A stretch of DNA of 15,531 nt from CAYUST01 sp041908765 (GCA_041908765.1 JAYREU010000001.1:1-15531), one strand, 5' to 3'; positions 1 through 6,755 are shown, counted from the stretch's first letter. Made by a program: numbers and translations. Notes: generated by a model from the letters alone, not told the origin.

Positions 1-207
1 ATGTTTAACCTCTTTAGGTTTGCTAACAAAACTATTCACCATATGACATGGGTGGATATGGGAGTAGCTAAATTTGATTTGATCGTCGTTGGGCTATTAT
101 TGGCTAAACTATTCCCTGTTCTGACCTCATTTCATTGGTGATGGTATGTCGGCATCATTGTCCTATGTGAGATCTATTTCATACGCATGATCTCCAAGAT
201 TAAATAA
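1..207 (+). CDS. Small two-segment membrane protein, unknown function
   Basis: The frame opens with ATG at base 1 and ends at TAA 205-207, giving 68 residues. It contains one in-frame TGA (139-141), read as Gly in the context HWGWYVG. A polar, slightly basic N-terminus with several His is followed by two hydrophobic stretches (about residues 27-43 and 47-61) and a basic tail ending RMISKIK, so a small inner-membrane protein is likely. Because the window begins exactly at this ATG, an upstream extension cannot be excluded. It lies on the same strand as the next two genes with short gaps, so it probably belongs to the pyrD transcription unit. I do not recognise a family, and no enzymatic motif is visible. 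Confidence 0.6.
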
Positions 208-264
208 AGAGTATTTTTGGGGTGTGAACATGTTTGCTAATTTTTTGTATTACTTATTCCTGAC

Positions 265-552
265 ATGACCTATATGCAAGAGATGTATGATGATGCCAGA
301 CACTACATCCAGCAACACATTGCAAGCTACCAAGAGCACTATATGGATGAACTCGCTCGTATTTTGATGATAGATGATGAAACATATGCGAAGTGGTTTA
401 TGGAAATCAGTGATCGAGAAGGTGAAATGTTAGACTATTTGAATGAGGAGCAGGAGGATGAGTTTTTACCTCTCCAGGAGAAAATAGATAAAGAGCTGGA
501 GGCAACATTTTTGGAGTTTGTCGTTCGTATTCCACAAGAGTATACGAGATAA
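265..552 (+). CDS. Small acidic helical protein, unknown function
   Basis: This encodes 95 residues ending at TAA 550-552 with no internal TGA. It is rich in Asp, Glu, Tyr and Met, has no hydrophobic segment, and looks like an all-helical cytosolic protein; its C-terminal half (around EEQEDEFLPLQEKIDKELEA) could form a coiled coil. ATG 265 is the first ATG after an in-frame TAA at 238-240; Met4 (274) is an alternative, and no Shine-Dalgarno sequence helps decide. Only 19 bases separate it from pyrD, so the two are probably cotranscribed. Nothing in the sequence ties it to pyrimidine metabolism. No family recognised. Confidence 0.6.
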   Translation: MTYMQEMYDDARHYIQQHIASYQEHYMDELARILMIDDETYAKWFMEISDREGEMLDYLNEEQEDEFLPLQEKIDKELEATFLEFVVRIPQEYTR

Positions 553-571
553 TTTTAATATTGTTGTTCTT

Positions 572-1681
572 ATGGGTCGTTTTTTGTTTGGAATATGCTA
601 TCGTACACTGGTGAAGCCAGTCCTTTTTTTGTTTTCTCCAGAAACGATGCATACGGTATTTTGACGTATTGGGTATGTCTTGTGATCTCGGTGATTTACC
701 AGGAGAATAACGCACTTATTTTTCAACTATGCACATACATGATTGTCGCAAACAGTTTGGTGATATACCTTTCCCAATCCAGTAGGCTTGGCAGCATGAT
801 TTGATAAAGATATTCAATTACCCAATATTATTGATGCAGTGTGATTTGGGCGGACAGAAGTAGGTTCAATTACCTACAAACCCTATGGAGGTAACCCCGG
901 AAAAAGATTATTTCGCCTCCTCAAGTCTCAAGGGTTACTAGTAAACTATGGCCTCAAAAATGCATGAGCTTACATAGCAAAACAACGTTTGCTCCATACG
1001 CAATGCAAGGTTCCTCTTTTTGTTTCAATCGCCAAAACTAACTGCATAGAAACCTGTGATCTCCAAAAAGGGATTCAAGACTATGTTACTTCTGTGGGAA
1101 TACTGAATGATGTTGAGCAACTACAAGGCTTTGTACTCAATATCTCTTGTCCTAATGCATTTGGGGGAGAGGATTATACTTCACCTGATCGTCTTCGTAT
1201 GTTATTGGAGGCAGTACATGTGTGACAATCGAAGAAACCCTATTTGGTCAAACTTCCTGTAGATCTATCTGTAGATGAGATCAAGGTGTTGGTCGAGGTC
1301 TGTATTGATTTTGGGATAGCATGAGTCATCATTTCTAATCTTACGAAGCAGAGATCTACTTTGGTGGATGCAGAATTGATTGCGACCCTTCCTGGCGGAG
1401 TAAGTGGTAAACCTACACAATCCAAGAGTGATGTGCTTATTGGTGAGGTATACAAACATTTTTGAAATCAGTTACATATAGTAGGTGTAGGATGAATTTT
1501 CTCTCCTGAGGATGCATATCACAAGATCAGACAGTGAGCAACACTCATACAGTTGATCACCGGTATGATTTTTCAGTGACCTCAGCTCATTGGTGAGATC
1601 AATGCGTGAATAGTGTCTTTGATGCAAAAAGATGGATTCACCCATATCTCGCAAGCAATTGGTGCAAATTTCAGAAAATAA
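572..1681 (+). CDS. pyrD: Dihydroorotate dehydrogenase, class-2-like
   Basis: This enzyme oxidises dihydroorotate to orotate in de novo pyrimidine synthesis. With TGA as Gly the frame gives 369 residues, normal for class 2. It contains 15 in-frame TGA codons (first 662, last 1607), several at invariant Gly. Visible features in order: an N-terminal helical segment of the class 2 membrane-associating type (residues 1-60, including LFLFSPETMHTVF), YTFPNPVGLAAGFDKD (from residue 65), a GNPGKRLFRL stretch, NISCPN with Cys193 at the catalytic-base position, PGGVSGKP, and the FMN-phosphate-binding VGVGGIFSPEDAY (from residue 304). Class 2 enzymes normally pass electrons to quinone and carry Ser at the base position; Cys is typical of class 1. 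The start at ATG 572 is the one that supplies the whole N-terminal domain. It is the last gene before a strong hairpin at 1694-1723. The standard code would retain only fragments, which could be mistaken for a pseudogene. Confidence 0.93.
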
Positions 1682-1693
1682 TTTCCAATTAAC

Positions 1694-1723
1694 AAAAAAG
1701 GAAGAGCGAACTCTTCCTTTTTT
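1694..1723. terminator. Bidirectional intrinsic terminator between pyrD and the histone-like gene
   Basis: A perfect stem GGAAGAG/CTCTTCC with loop CGAA is flanked by an A run on the left and a T run on the right. It can therefore terminate pyrD on + and the convergent H1-like gene on -. Confidence 0.85.
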
Positions 1724-1746
1724 GTCTAAGCACTTGTTAGTGAAAA

Positions 1747-1974
1747 CTATTTTTTCTTAGCAGGTGCTTTTTTAGCTGGAGCTTTTTTAGCTACAGCCTT
1801 CTTAGCAGGAGCTGCTTTTTTAGCTGGAGCTTTTTTAGCTACAGCCTTTTTAGCAGGCGCCTTCTTAGCTACAGCCTTTTTAGCTGGAGCCTTCTTAGCT
1901 GGAGCTTTTTTAGCTACAGCTTTCTTTGCAGGCGCTGCTTTTTTAGCAGCAGGTTTTTTTGCGATTGTTGCCAT
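1747..1974 (-). CDS. Histone H1-like Lys/Ala/Pro-rich DNA-binding protein
   Basis: This is 75 residues made almost entirely of Lys, Ala, Pro and Val. The start is MATIAKKPAAKK, followed by tandem variants of APAKKA and AVAKKA, ending in KKK. This composition matches the C-terminal tail of histone H1 and the short bacterial H1-like proteins (Hc1/AlgP-type tails), which bind DNA non-specifically by charge. It probably acts as a small nucleoid protein. The stop is TAG (complement of 1747-1749) and no TGA is used. It has its own upstream AT-rich region and faces the shared terminator at 1694-1723, so it is likely monocistronic. The DNA repeats at codon level, so its length may vary by recombination or slippage. 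There is no globular domain. A purely repetitive ORF could in principle be spurious, but the clean start, stop and terminator argue against that. Confidence 0.8.
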   Translation of the reverse strand: MATIAKKPAAKKAAPAKKAVAKKAPAKKAPAKKAVAKKAPAKKAVAKKAPAKKAAPAKKAVAKKAPAKKAPAKKK

Positions 1975-2001
1975 TCGAAAAGAAAAACTAAAAACAATCT
2001 A

Positions 2002-2028
2002 CTTATACATTACTATTAATTTTTGCAA
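2002..2028 (-). promoter_or_regulatory. Possible promoter of the histone-like gene
   Basis: Reading the minus strand, TTGCAA (2023-2028) is followed after 15 bases by TATAAG (2002-2007), about 28 bases before the start codon. Spacing is short, so this is tentative. The rest of 1975-2192 is AT-rich with no coding frame. Confidence 0.3.
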
Positions 2029-2113
2029 GAGCAAATTGTACTTTTTTTAAAAAAAACTCTATGCAATAAACTAAGATGTGATGTTATTAATGAAAATTCA
2101 CAATTTTTTTTTG

Positions 2114-2119
2114 TATAAT
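2114..2119 (+). promoter_or_regulatory. Possible -10 element upstream of the 2193 gene
   Basis: A perfect TATAAT lies 73 bases before ATG 2193, preceded by a T-rich run. No convincing -35 is seen at 16-18 bases, and TATAAA at 2173-2178 is an alternative. Confidence 0.3.
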
Positions 2120-2192
2120 CAAATTAAAAGAAAAAATATTTGCATTTATTTTTTGTTTACCTAATTTGTATGTATAAAAAAACCAAAGATAT

Positions 2193-2696
2193 ATGAATCA
2201 ATTTTCAGATCATTCACAATTGATGACCATCTATGTTGCACGACAACATCAGAAGGTGTTTGCTCACATAGAGCAAGGGAGTTATGATATCAATCAAGTT
2301 CGTCACCTCAGACAGTTTGGATACGACGTATTGGTGTACTTTGAAATTGATTTGCCAAAGTATCCAACAATTGCACTTTTGTTAGATTATCTAACCACGT
2401 ACGATTCGAGACAAAGTGTTTACCAGTTTGTCGGAGAATTAGTTAGTTTTGGTTCTCACTATGTCATGGATCATTTTGAAAAAATTATTTCTGATGGAGG
2501 GATGGGTGCGCATTGGAGAAAAAAGGGTGAAATACTCATTTTGTTGCAAGATATTGATGATCAAGTTTTGCTCACCCACTTGGAATGTGGCTATCCTGAG
2601 TCATCACATGACTTTATATGTTTCTTTTATGAGGTAGGGGTAAGTATCTTTCATTATTGTTCGTATGAGCAAATGGTTCCGTGTACGAGAAATTAG
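2193..2696 (+). CDS. Unknown soluble protein, 167 residues
   Basis: The ORF is uninterrupted from ATG 2193 to TAG 2694-2696 with no TGA codons. An in-frame TAA at 2175-2177 fixes ATG 2193 as the first possible ATG. The protein is mixed alpha/beta in appearance with many His, Tyr and Asp, no signal peptide and no membrane helix. The central part has alternating hydrophobic segments (YDVLVYFEIDLPKYPTIALL), and the end is rich in Cys, His and aromatics. I do not recognise a family. It is the first of five unrelated-looking small + genes (2193-4516), and it is followed within 8 bases by a strong terminator, so it is a single-gene unit. Confidence 0.65.
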   Translation: MNQFSDHSQLMTIYVARQHQKVFAHIEQGSYDINQVRHLRQFGYDVLVYFEIDLPKYPTIALLLDYLTTYDSRQSVYQFVGELVSFGSHYVMDHFEKIISDGGMGAHWRKKGEILILLQDIDDQVLLTHLECGYPESSHDFICFFYEVGVSIFHYCSYEQMVPCTRN

Positions 2697-2703
2697 TTTT
2701 ACC

Positions 2704-2733
2704 CCCTTGGTAGTTTGCCAAGGGTTTTTTTTT
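2704..2733 (+). terminator. Intrinsic terminator of the 2193 gene
   Basis: The stem CCCTTGG (2704-2710) pairs with CCAAGGG (2718-2724) over a 7-base loop, followed by nine T. Confidence 0.9.
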
Positions 2734-2760
2734 GACAAAAATATCATGTATAGGTATACT
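2732..2760 (+). promoter_or_regulatory. Strong sigma-70-type promoter for the 2790 gene
   Basis: A perfect TTGACA (2732-2737) is followed after exactly 17 bases by TATACT (2755-2760), 30 bases before ATG 2790. The -35 overlaps the T run of the preceding terminator. This is the best promoter in the window. Confidence 0.75.
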
Positions 2761-2789
2761 TGAATATATCGTTTTATTTTACCTTTCTT

Positions 2790-3188
2790 ATGCATAGCCG
2801 TAGTAGCAGGCATTATCACAGATTACGTCACATTATCAAGCAGGCGAAGCATCACCTACGCTCGAATTTTGCTGGTGTGAGTTTCAAGTGGAGTAGTTCG
2901 TTTATTCCAAACGTTGTTTTGTGAATTGGTTTGGTATTTATTTGGAGAGGTATCCGAAATCTCATAGATTTGTATTTCATCGTCCATGATCCTGTGCTGT
3001 CCAATATCCTCTCGATAGGTATTGGATTGCTCTTGCTCTACCTCCCAGATCAGTCGTTTGCACATCTAGGTGGCTATATCCAAGAATCCCTCGAACCCAT
3101 TATCAAAAGTCATGACCCACTTCAGGAACCCGCACCAGAGACCACAAAATGAAATATTGACAAAGACTTGAAAAATGATATGAAATAA
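2790..3188 (+). CDS. Small two-helix membrane protein, unknown function
   Basis: With TGA as Gly (2922-2924 and 3150-3152) this frame gives 132 residues to TAA 3186-3188. A very basic N-terminus rich in Arg, His and Ser (about residues 1-37) precedes two hydrophobic segments: SFIPNVVLGIGLVFIWRGI, then after a short loop LSNILSIGIGLLLLYLP. A hydrophilic C-terminal tail with Pro/Glu and Lys/Asp follows. By the positive-inside rule both ends are probably cytoplasmic. Read with the standard code the gene would lose its basic N-terminal arm and last 12 residues. It starts 30 bases after a strong promoter. ATG 2790 is the only plausible start downstream of that promoter. No family recognised. Confidence 0.75.
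3157..3184 (+). promoter_or_regulatory. Possible promoter of the 3221 gene
   Basis: TTGACA (3157-3162) is followed after 16 bases by TATGAA (3179-3184), inside the end of the preceding gene. A second candidate, TAGACA (3192-3197) with TATAAT (3215-3220) at 17 bases, abuts ATG 3221 and would start transcription inside the CDS. Confidence 0.4.
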
Positions 3189-3220
3189 GTATAGACAAGC
3201 CTCACCAAAACAAATATAAT

Positions 3221-3517
3221 ATGAATTCCAAGACCGTTTCGTTTCCCGCAGCCAATTTGGTTGCATTGCAAAATTTTGCCCTCACTGGCCATCTGCGAGG
3301 ATGGACCTCACTGGGCATTAACCTTCGTGATCAAATGAAGATCGTCGAGGTGGTGACCGGTCAACCAGTAGGCAATGCCACCATCTCTCAGTTCCGTCAA
3401 CGTGCGGAGCAGGCGATTGTATGGTTGAATGCATTGGACCTGCCGGGAGTGAAAACATACCTCACCAATCCCACTGTGGGTATGGTGCAGGGGAAAATGG
3501 TACAAATCACTGTTTAA
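3221..3517 (+). CDS. Unknown small protein, 98 residues
   Basis: ATG 3221 to TAA 3515-3517 with no TGA. The protein is neutral to basic and soluble, with a likely helical middle (SQFRQRAEQAIVWLNALDL) and a C-terminus that looks like short beta strands around GMVQGKMVQITV. There is no signal peptide or membrane segment. The coding sequence appears richer in G and C than its AT-rich neighbours, suggesting a different codon preference, perhaps high expression or different ancestry. It is a single-gene unit: candidate promoter elements lie directly upstream and a GC-rich hairpin directly downstream. No family recognised. Confidence 0.6.
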   Translation: MNSKTVSFPAANLVALQNFALTGHLRGWTSLGINLRDQMKIVEVVTGQPVGNATISQFRQRAEQAIVWLNALDLPGVKTYLTNPTVGMVQGKMVQITV

Positions 3518-3535
3518 AACTGTGTCATCTTCCTC

Positions 3536-3566
3536 AGGCCCTCGTTTTAACGAGGGCCTTGCTTTG
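3536..3566 (+). terminator. Hairpin terminator of the 3221 gene
   Basis: A perfect GC-rich stem AGGCCCTCG (3536-3544) pairs with CGAGGGCCT (3551-3559) over a 6-base A/T loop. The tail TGCTTTG is only moderately T-rich. Confidence 0.7.
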
Positions 3567-3623
3567 TACAAGAAATCCCATAATAAGTGCATAGTGTATT
3601 TTTATCAGACAATCTCGCAAAGC

Positions 3624-3950
3624 ATGGATCGAAATAGGTTTGATGCCTATGGTGAAGCTCAAAAAAGAACAGAAGAGATACTCAGAGGTTGGAGGAGTTC
3701 ACTTTTGACAGCACAAAAAATGTGTACTGAGGAGGGAATTTCATTCTCGTCGAAAACGAAGATCACGTACTTGTGTTCTAGGGTTTTGGCTATTGTCTTG
3801 CAGGACGTACAAGAATGTCAGTACAAACAACTTGAGCCACGAGATGATGATCAGATTATCAAACAAATTGCACAAGTTATCGAAGAAGTTGAGAATGATA
3901 TAGAAAAAGATACCCTGCACGATGATGACTTCGATACCTATCTCTACTAA
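3624..3950 (+). CDS. Unknown acidic helical protein, 108 residues
   Basis: I place the start at ATG 3624, not the earlier in-frame ATG 3522, because 3522 lies upstream of and reads through the terminator hairpin of the preceding gene. The result is 108 residues ending at TAA 3948-3950, with no TGA. The protein appears all-helical: a basic first half (DAYGEAQKRTEEILRGW) and a strongly acidic second half (QIIKQIAQVIEEVENDIEKD) with heptad-like spacing suggesting a coiled coil, ending in DDDFDTYLY. No hydrophobic export signal. Downstream it runs into a nested inverted repeat (3949-4007) that begins at its stop codon. No family recognised. Confidence 0.6.
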   Translation: MDRNRFDAYGEAQKRTEEILRGWRSSLLTAQKMCTEEGISFSSKTKITYLCSRVLAIVLQDVQECQYKQLEPRDDDQIIKQIAQVIEEVENDIEKDTLHDDDFDTYLY

Positions 3951-4007
3951 CTCCCCAAATTTGTAATCTCCCTGTTCACATAAAAAATATAAAAAACAGG
4001 AGGAGTT
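3949..4007 (+). repeat. Nested inverted repeat between two orphan genes
   Basis: The outer arms AACTCC (3949-3954) and GGAGTT (4002-4007) enclose inner arms CCTGTT (3971-3976) and AACAGG (3995-4000). The central loop is A/T-only for most of its length. There is no T run, so it is a poor terminator. It contains AGGAGG (3998-4003), too far (30 bases) from ATG 4034 for a normal ribosome site. Confidence 0.45.
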
Positions 4008-4033
4008 CATTACCAATCATCAAAAACAAAACT

Positions 4034-4516
4034 ATGCTACCTGAAAACAATTTTCTTTTCGTGACTGCACAGAAGAGAAGTAAACTATTTGTGAGTTGCT
4101 ATTTCTTCTCTCCAAGCATCTCCCCCGATGAGGCAGTGTCTCAATTGGCTCGAGAGGGTTGGGAGGTGCTTTCCAAGCACGCTATAAACCTTCGTTGGGA
4201 AAACATGTCTGACATATTTATAACCCAAGCAAGGAGACGTACCCTTATAGAGGCTATGAAGTTATCTGCTGCTTATTATTTACAAGGAGTGGCAACTACT
4301 CTTCAAAACTACGAGAAGATGTTCTTGATGAAATATAATGCCTCTTTGTCGTACGAAGAGATTATCAGAGCCGGCTTTGATAATAGCTGCCGAGCAGCAC
4401 ACCTACAAAACCCAACTCCAGAAGAAAATATGTTCTCCAACTTCTTCTTTTCCAAGGGAGTAGAGGCTGCGTTCAATGCAGGATATGGTGCAATGACTCC
4501 ATATACGCAAAATTAA
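4034..4516 (+). CDS. Unknown protein, 160 residues
   Basis: ATG 4034 to TAA 4514-4516 with no TGA. The N-terminal part has alternating hydrophobic stretches (NNFLFVTAQKRSKLFVSCYF) that suggest beta strands. It is followed by DEAVSQLAREGWEVLSKHAI and a helical centre and end with several Ala- and aromatic-rich segments (AFNAGYGAMTPY). No clear signal peptide, so cytosolic is likely. A segment of the form DEAxxxLxxEGWEVL occurs in several small alpha/beta domains, but that is too weak for a family call. It is followed 21 bases later by a strong terminator and preceded by the inverted repeat at 3949-4007, which could control its expression. Confidence 0.6.
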   Translation: MLPENNFLFVTAQKRSKLFVSCYFFSPSISPDEAVSQLAREGWEVLSKHAINLRWENMSDIFITQARRRTLIEAMKLSAAYYLQGVATTLQNYEKMFLMKYNASLSYEEIIRAGFDNSCRAAHLQNPTPEENMFSNFFFSKGVEAAFNAGYGAMTPYTQN

Positions 4517-4537
4517 AAAGCTAAAAATCTCCATCCT

Positions 4538-4563
4538 AGGTGCTGCATGCAGCACCTTTTTTT
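4538..4563 (+). terminator. Intrinsic terminator of the 4034 gene
   Basis: The self-complementary AGGTGCTGCATGCAGCACCT (4538-4557) is followed by a run of T to 4563. Confidence 0.9.
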
Positions 4564-4569
4564 GTTCTC

Positions 4570-4601
4570 AAAAAAAAACACGAGACGGATTCCGACTCGT
4601 G
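4570..4601 (-). terminator. Intrinsic terminator of the 4625-4777 minus gene
   Basis: On the minus strand, CACGAG pairs with CTCGTG, extended inward past one mismatch by CGG/CCG, and is followed by nine T (A run at 4570-4578 on +). It sits back to back with the + terminator at 4538-4563. Confidence 0.88.
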
Positions 4602-4618
4602 CTTCCTACTACTGACTC

Positions 4619-4634
4619 AGCTCCTTAGGGAGCT
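4619..4634. repeat. Perfect hairpin over a stop codon
   Basis: AGCTCC (4619-4624) and GGAGCT (4629-4634) pair over TTAG, covering the TAA stop of the minus gene (complement of 4625-4627). There is no T run, so it may stabilise the mRNA end rather than terminate. Confidence 0.5.
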
Positions 4635-4777
4635 ATCAGATTCTTTTCAATGCCAGCCTCATTGTGCTGACTTGGTGTTTTTTGATTTTTGGGCCGTGTT
4701 TCTTTTTCGAGTTGGTTGATACCAACTTGTGGTAATTTTCGCTCAAAGACTTTTTCGCCCTGAGCATTCACAAACAT
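4625..4777 (-). CDS. Small basic unknown protein, about 50 residues
   Basis: The open frame begins at an upstream ATG (4819, 64 residues). I prefer the internal ATG at 4777 because it is preceded by the only well-placed Shine-Dalgarno-like sequence I found, AGGAGA on the minus strand (4781-4786). The 50-residue product, beginning MFVNAQGEKVFERK, is rich in Lys, Gln, Glu and Asn, without hydrophobic segments, and likely disordered. It uses TAA and no TGA. It has its own terminator (4570-4601) and a candidate promoter upstream, which supports a real gene despite its size. If the longer start is used, the extra N-terminal residues are MRIDEKNNHMARRK. No family recognised. Confidence 0.55.
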   Translation of the reverse strand: MFVNAQGEKVFERKLPQVGINQLEKETRPKNQKTPSQHNEAGIEKNLIAP

Positions 4778-4780
4778 TTT

Positions 4781-4786
4781 TCTCCT
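4781..4786 (-). promoter_or_regulatory. Shine-Dalgarno-like site deciding the start at 4777
   Basis: The minus strand reads AGGAGAAAAATG, placing AGGAG four bases before the ATG at 4777. Such sites are otherwise missing upstream of the genes here. Confidence 0.5.
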
Positions 4787-4847
4787 TGCCATATGATTAT
4801 TTTTTTCATCGATACGCATATGTTCGACAAATGCAAGAGAAAGATGA

Positions 4848-4875
4848 ATAAAATATAATAATAAGTTTATGTCAA
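4848..4875 (-). promoter_or_regulatory. Possible promoter of the 4625-4777 minus gene
   Basis: On the minus strand a perfect TTGACA (complement of 4870-4875) is followed after 16 bases by TTTTAT (complement of 4848-4853). The -35 is perfect and the -10 poor. Confidence 0.4.
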
Positions 4876-4919
4876 CACATGAAAAGAGCAGATACTGTGC
4901 TCATTTAGCGTACTTGTAC

Positions 4920-4947
4920 TTGAAAATGTTCTCTATTCTGCTAGAGT
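4920..4947 (+). promoter_or_regulatory. Possible promoter of the M15-like peptidase gene
   Basis: TTGAAA (4920-4925) is followed after 16 bases by TAGAGT (4942-4947), 28 bases before ATG 4976. The -10 is weak. Confidence 0.3.
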
Positions 4948-4975
4948 GTTTGTATTTATTTTTTCTCGAAGAGAG

Positions 4976-6451
4976 ATGTGATTATCTCTTCGTCCTGACC
5001 AGAAAAAATACCTTCTCATTCCGGTTCTCTTAGGCTGTTCGTTTTTTGTAGACCACTACAAAGGGCGCATTTGAACTACCTTGCAAGCAGACGCTTCATT
5101 GACATTACTTGATCCAACACATGAGAGGGAGCTCAGACCTACACCTCCCACATCTCCTCTGCAGCATTTTCATCAACACATACGTACATGGGTGAGGCGT
5201 CCAGCTGAGAAAAGTATCTTTGCGCTAGTAGACCAACATCCCCAACTTGAGATGAAAGCCCCGCTTCCACCACTGGAGACTATATCTTCTGCTACTGACT
5301 TTCTGGGAGAGAAAAGAGCATACAAGTGAACGACAAATCTAGCACGTATCCTAGACCACTGTCATGACACCTGGGGCGAGGTATCGTTCTATATGAGCAA
5401 ACGAGCTAGGCAAAGAAATCGTACCGCATTCCCTGCATATCAACGATACGTAAAACTACAATACGCATACGCAAAGCATGCTTCTGGCAAGACGCATGTT
5501 TTATCACCTACTTTTTTCAAGTATATTGATGAGTTGGGTGACGAAGATGTTATTGAAGCATTGCTAGCATTATATTCAGTTGCACCACACACTTCTGTAC
5601 CTGACTTCGTCTCTTTTGATCAAGATTCTACTCGGTCTCAGCAACGACGTCTCGAAAAGGACAATGTCTGTCAAACAATAGAAACAGAACATCTCCCTCA
5701 TGCTCACGCCGAGAATATTCTCACCAACGCTGGTATGATCGTCTGTTCTTCTTTTTATGGATTTGATGAATGTGGTAGAGAAGCAAATACCACTAGGACC
5801 TGTTTACATGGCCTGCAACCTATTGTAGTCACGTGATGTACCTTACTGAAGCAGCAGGTAAAAGAAGCATTTACTTTATCTAGACCACCACAACTGGTCA
5901 TTAGATGAGGTACAGAAACGGGGCACGACGGTGAAGCTACCTGGGTAGCAGGACAAATGGCACCTCAATTCAATCACAAGATCACTCTGACGTGATGAAG
6001 ACATCATTTTTCACAAGGCCGTCTCCAAGGTGCATACAAATTATTTGCGCTTCATGGATTTGGTAATGCAATTGATATTGGCGTATATGATGCCCCTACT
6101 GCCTGGGCATTGCATGCATTTTTGGATGAAGGCACACCATTGATTTATGGATTTCGCTATCGTGCTCTCTGACCTGATTGTTTTGTCATTGCCCAATCGC
6201 ACTGAGAAGGAGCGTGATTACATCATCATGTGAGTTTCGTGTCAGCTGCTGATATGCAGTACATTTTGGATGATTTGCGTGGGGAGGGACGTAGCAGACG
6301 TATTGATCCACATGATACCTTGATGCATCAGATGGAGCAACAATCCGAATCTGAGGATACTCTCCAACTTCGTATGTTGTATGATTCTCTCATTTCTACA
6401 CTCCCCAAAGAATTTCCACTAGATACCTTATCTCCACCTCCTGACAAATAA
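4976..6451 (+). CDS. Exported M15-like zinc peptidase, putative peptidoglycan hydrolase
   Basis: With TGA as Gly this is one 491-residue gene from ATG 4976 to TAA 6449-6451. It contains ten in-frame TGA codons (4979, 5072, 5327, 5834, 5906, 5993, 5996, 6170, 6203, 6215). The N-terminus (MGLSLRPDQKKYLLIPVLLGC) is a short charged region, a hydrophobic core and a lipobox-like LLGC ending at Cys21, so it is probably exported or lipid-anchored. A long uncharacterised region follows (residues 30-300). The C-terminal part has IRGGTETGHDG (around 310-319), then HGFGNAID starting at His360. This matches the H-x2-G-x-A-x-D zinc motif of M15 peptidases (VanY and D-Ala-D-Ala carboxypeptidases), with a possible third ligand in HHHVSF (416-421). 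Peptidoglycan peptide cleavage is inferred from these motifs, not shown. The standard code would break it into several pieces. M15 assignment is moderate; another metal-dependent hydrolase remains possible. Confidence 0.75.
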
Positions 6452-6512
6452 TCTTGCAATTTTTATTGGTTCTCGTACAAAACACCTATCTCTTTTACTT
6501 CTTTCTCTCTGT

Positions 6513-6692
6513 ATGATGCGAGCAAAAGGACGAGATGATAAACAAATGCCTAACCATGATGATGAAGATGAAATGATAATTGGCGATGATTATGATGAAG
6601 ATGAGGATGAGGATGATTTTCCTCTAGATGATGACGATGAGGCAGCATACGAAGACGGTGAGCGCATCACCTACGGATTGCCCAAGGAATAG
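6513..6692 (+). CDS. Ultra-acidic Asp/Glu-rich small protein
   Basis: Two adjacent ATG codons (6513, 6516) open a 59-residue frame ending at TAG 6690-6692, without TGA. After a basic start (MMRAKGRDDK) the middle is almost continuous Asp and Glu (DDYDEDEDEDD and DDDDEAAYED), with a final ERITYGLPKE. It has no hydrophobic segment and is probably disordered. It follows the peptidase gene by 61 bases and is closed by a terminator at 6713-6737. A weak promoter-like pair (TTGCAA 6454-6459, TACAAA 6476-6481) precedes it. Acidic proteins of this kind may act as DNA mimics, chaperones for basic proteins or ion buffers, but nothing here picks one. The low complexity makes it slightly possible that it is non-coding. 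Confidence 0.6.
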   Translation: MMRAKGRDDKQMPNHDDEDEMIIGDDYDEDEDEDDFPLDDDDEAAYEDGERITYGLPKE

Positions 6693-6708
6693 TTTTTTAT
6701 ACCAAACT

Positions 6709-6737
6709 AAAAATGACTACTTGTAGTCATTTTTTTT
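6709..6737. terminator. Bidirectional terminator between the acidic protein and the isoprenoid synthase
   Basis: The stem ATGACTA (6713-6719) pairs with TAGTCAT (6724-6730) over CTTG. It has A's on its left and seven T on its right, so it serves both convergent genes. Confidence 0.85.
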
Positions 6738-6755
6738 GATGTGTGAACTGTTTTT

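Noticed and set aside
230..364. Alternative short frame from ATG 230 using TGA as Gly
   Set aside because: The product is short, compositionally odd and overlaps the better 265-552 frame.
407..715. Minus-strand ORF overlapping the 265 gene and pyrD start
   Set aside because: It runs antisense to two better-supported genes and has no coherent protein character.
572..1681. pyrD as a frameshifted or nonsense-ridden pseudogene
   Set aside because: All interruptions are TGA in a single frame at Gly positions, with no TAA or TAG; a decaying gene would show all three stops and frameshifts.
1747..1974. Tandem DNA repeats as a CRISPR-like array or minisatellite
   Set aside because: The repeats follow codon boundaries of a Lys/Ala/Pro protein with proper start, stop and terminator; there are no unique spacers.
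3522..3623. N-terminal extension of the 3624 gene from ATG 3522
   Set aside because: It would translate through the terminator hairpin at 3536-3566 just after the preceding stop codon.
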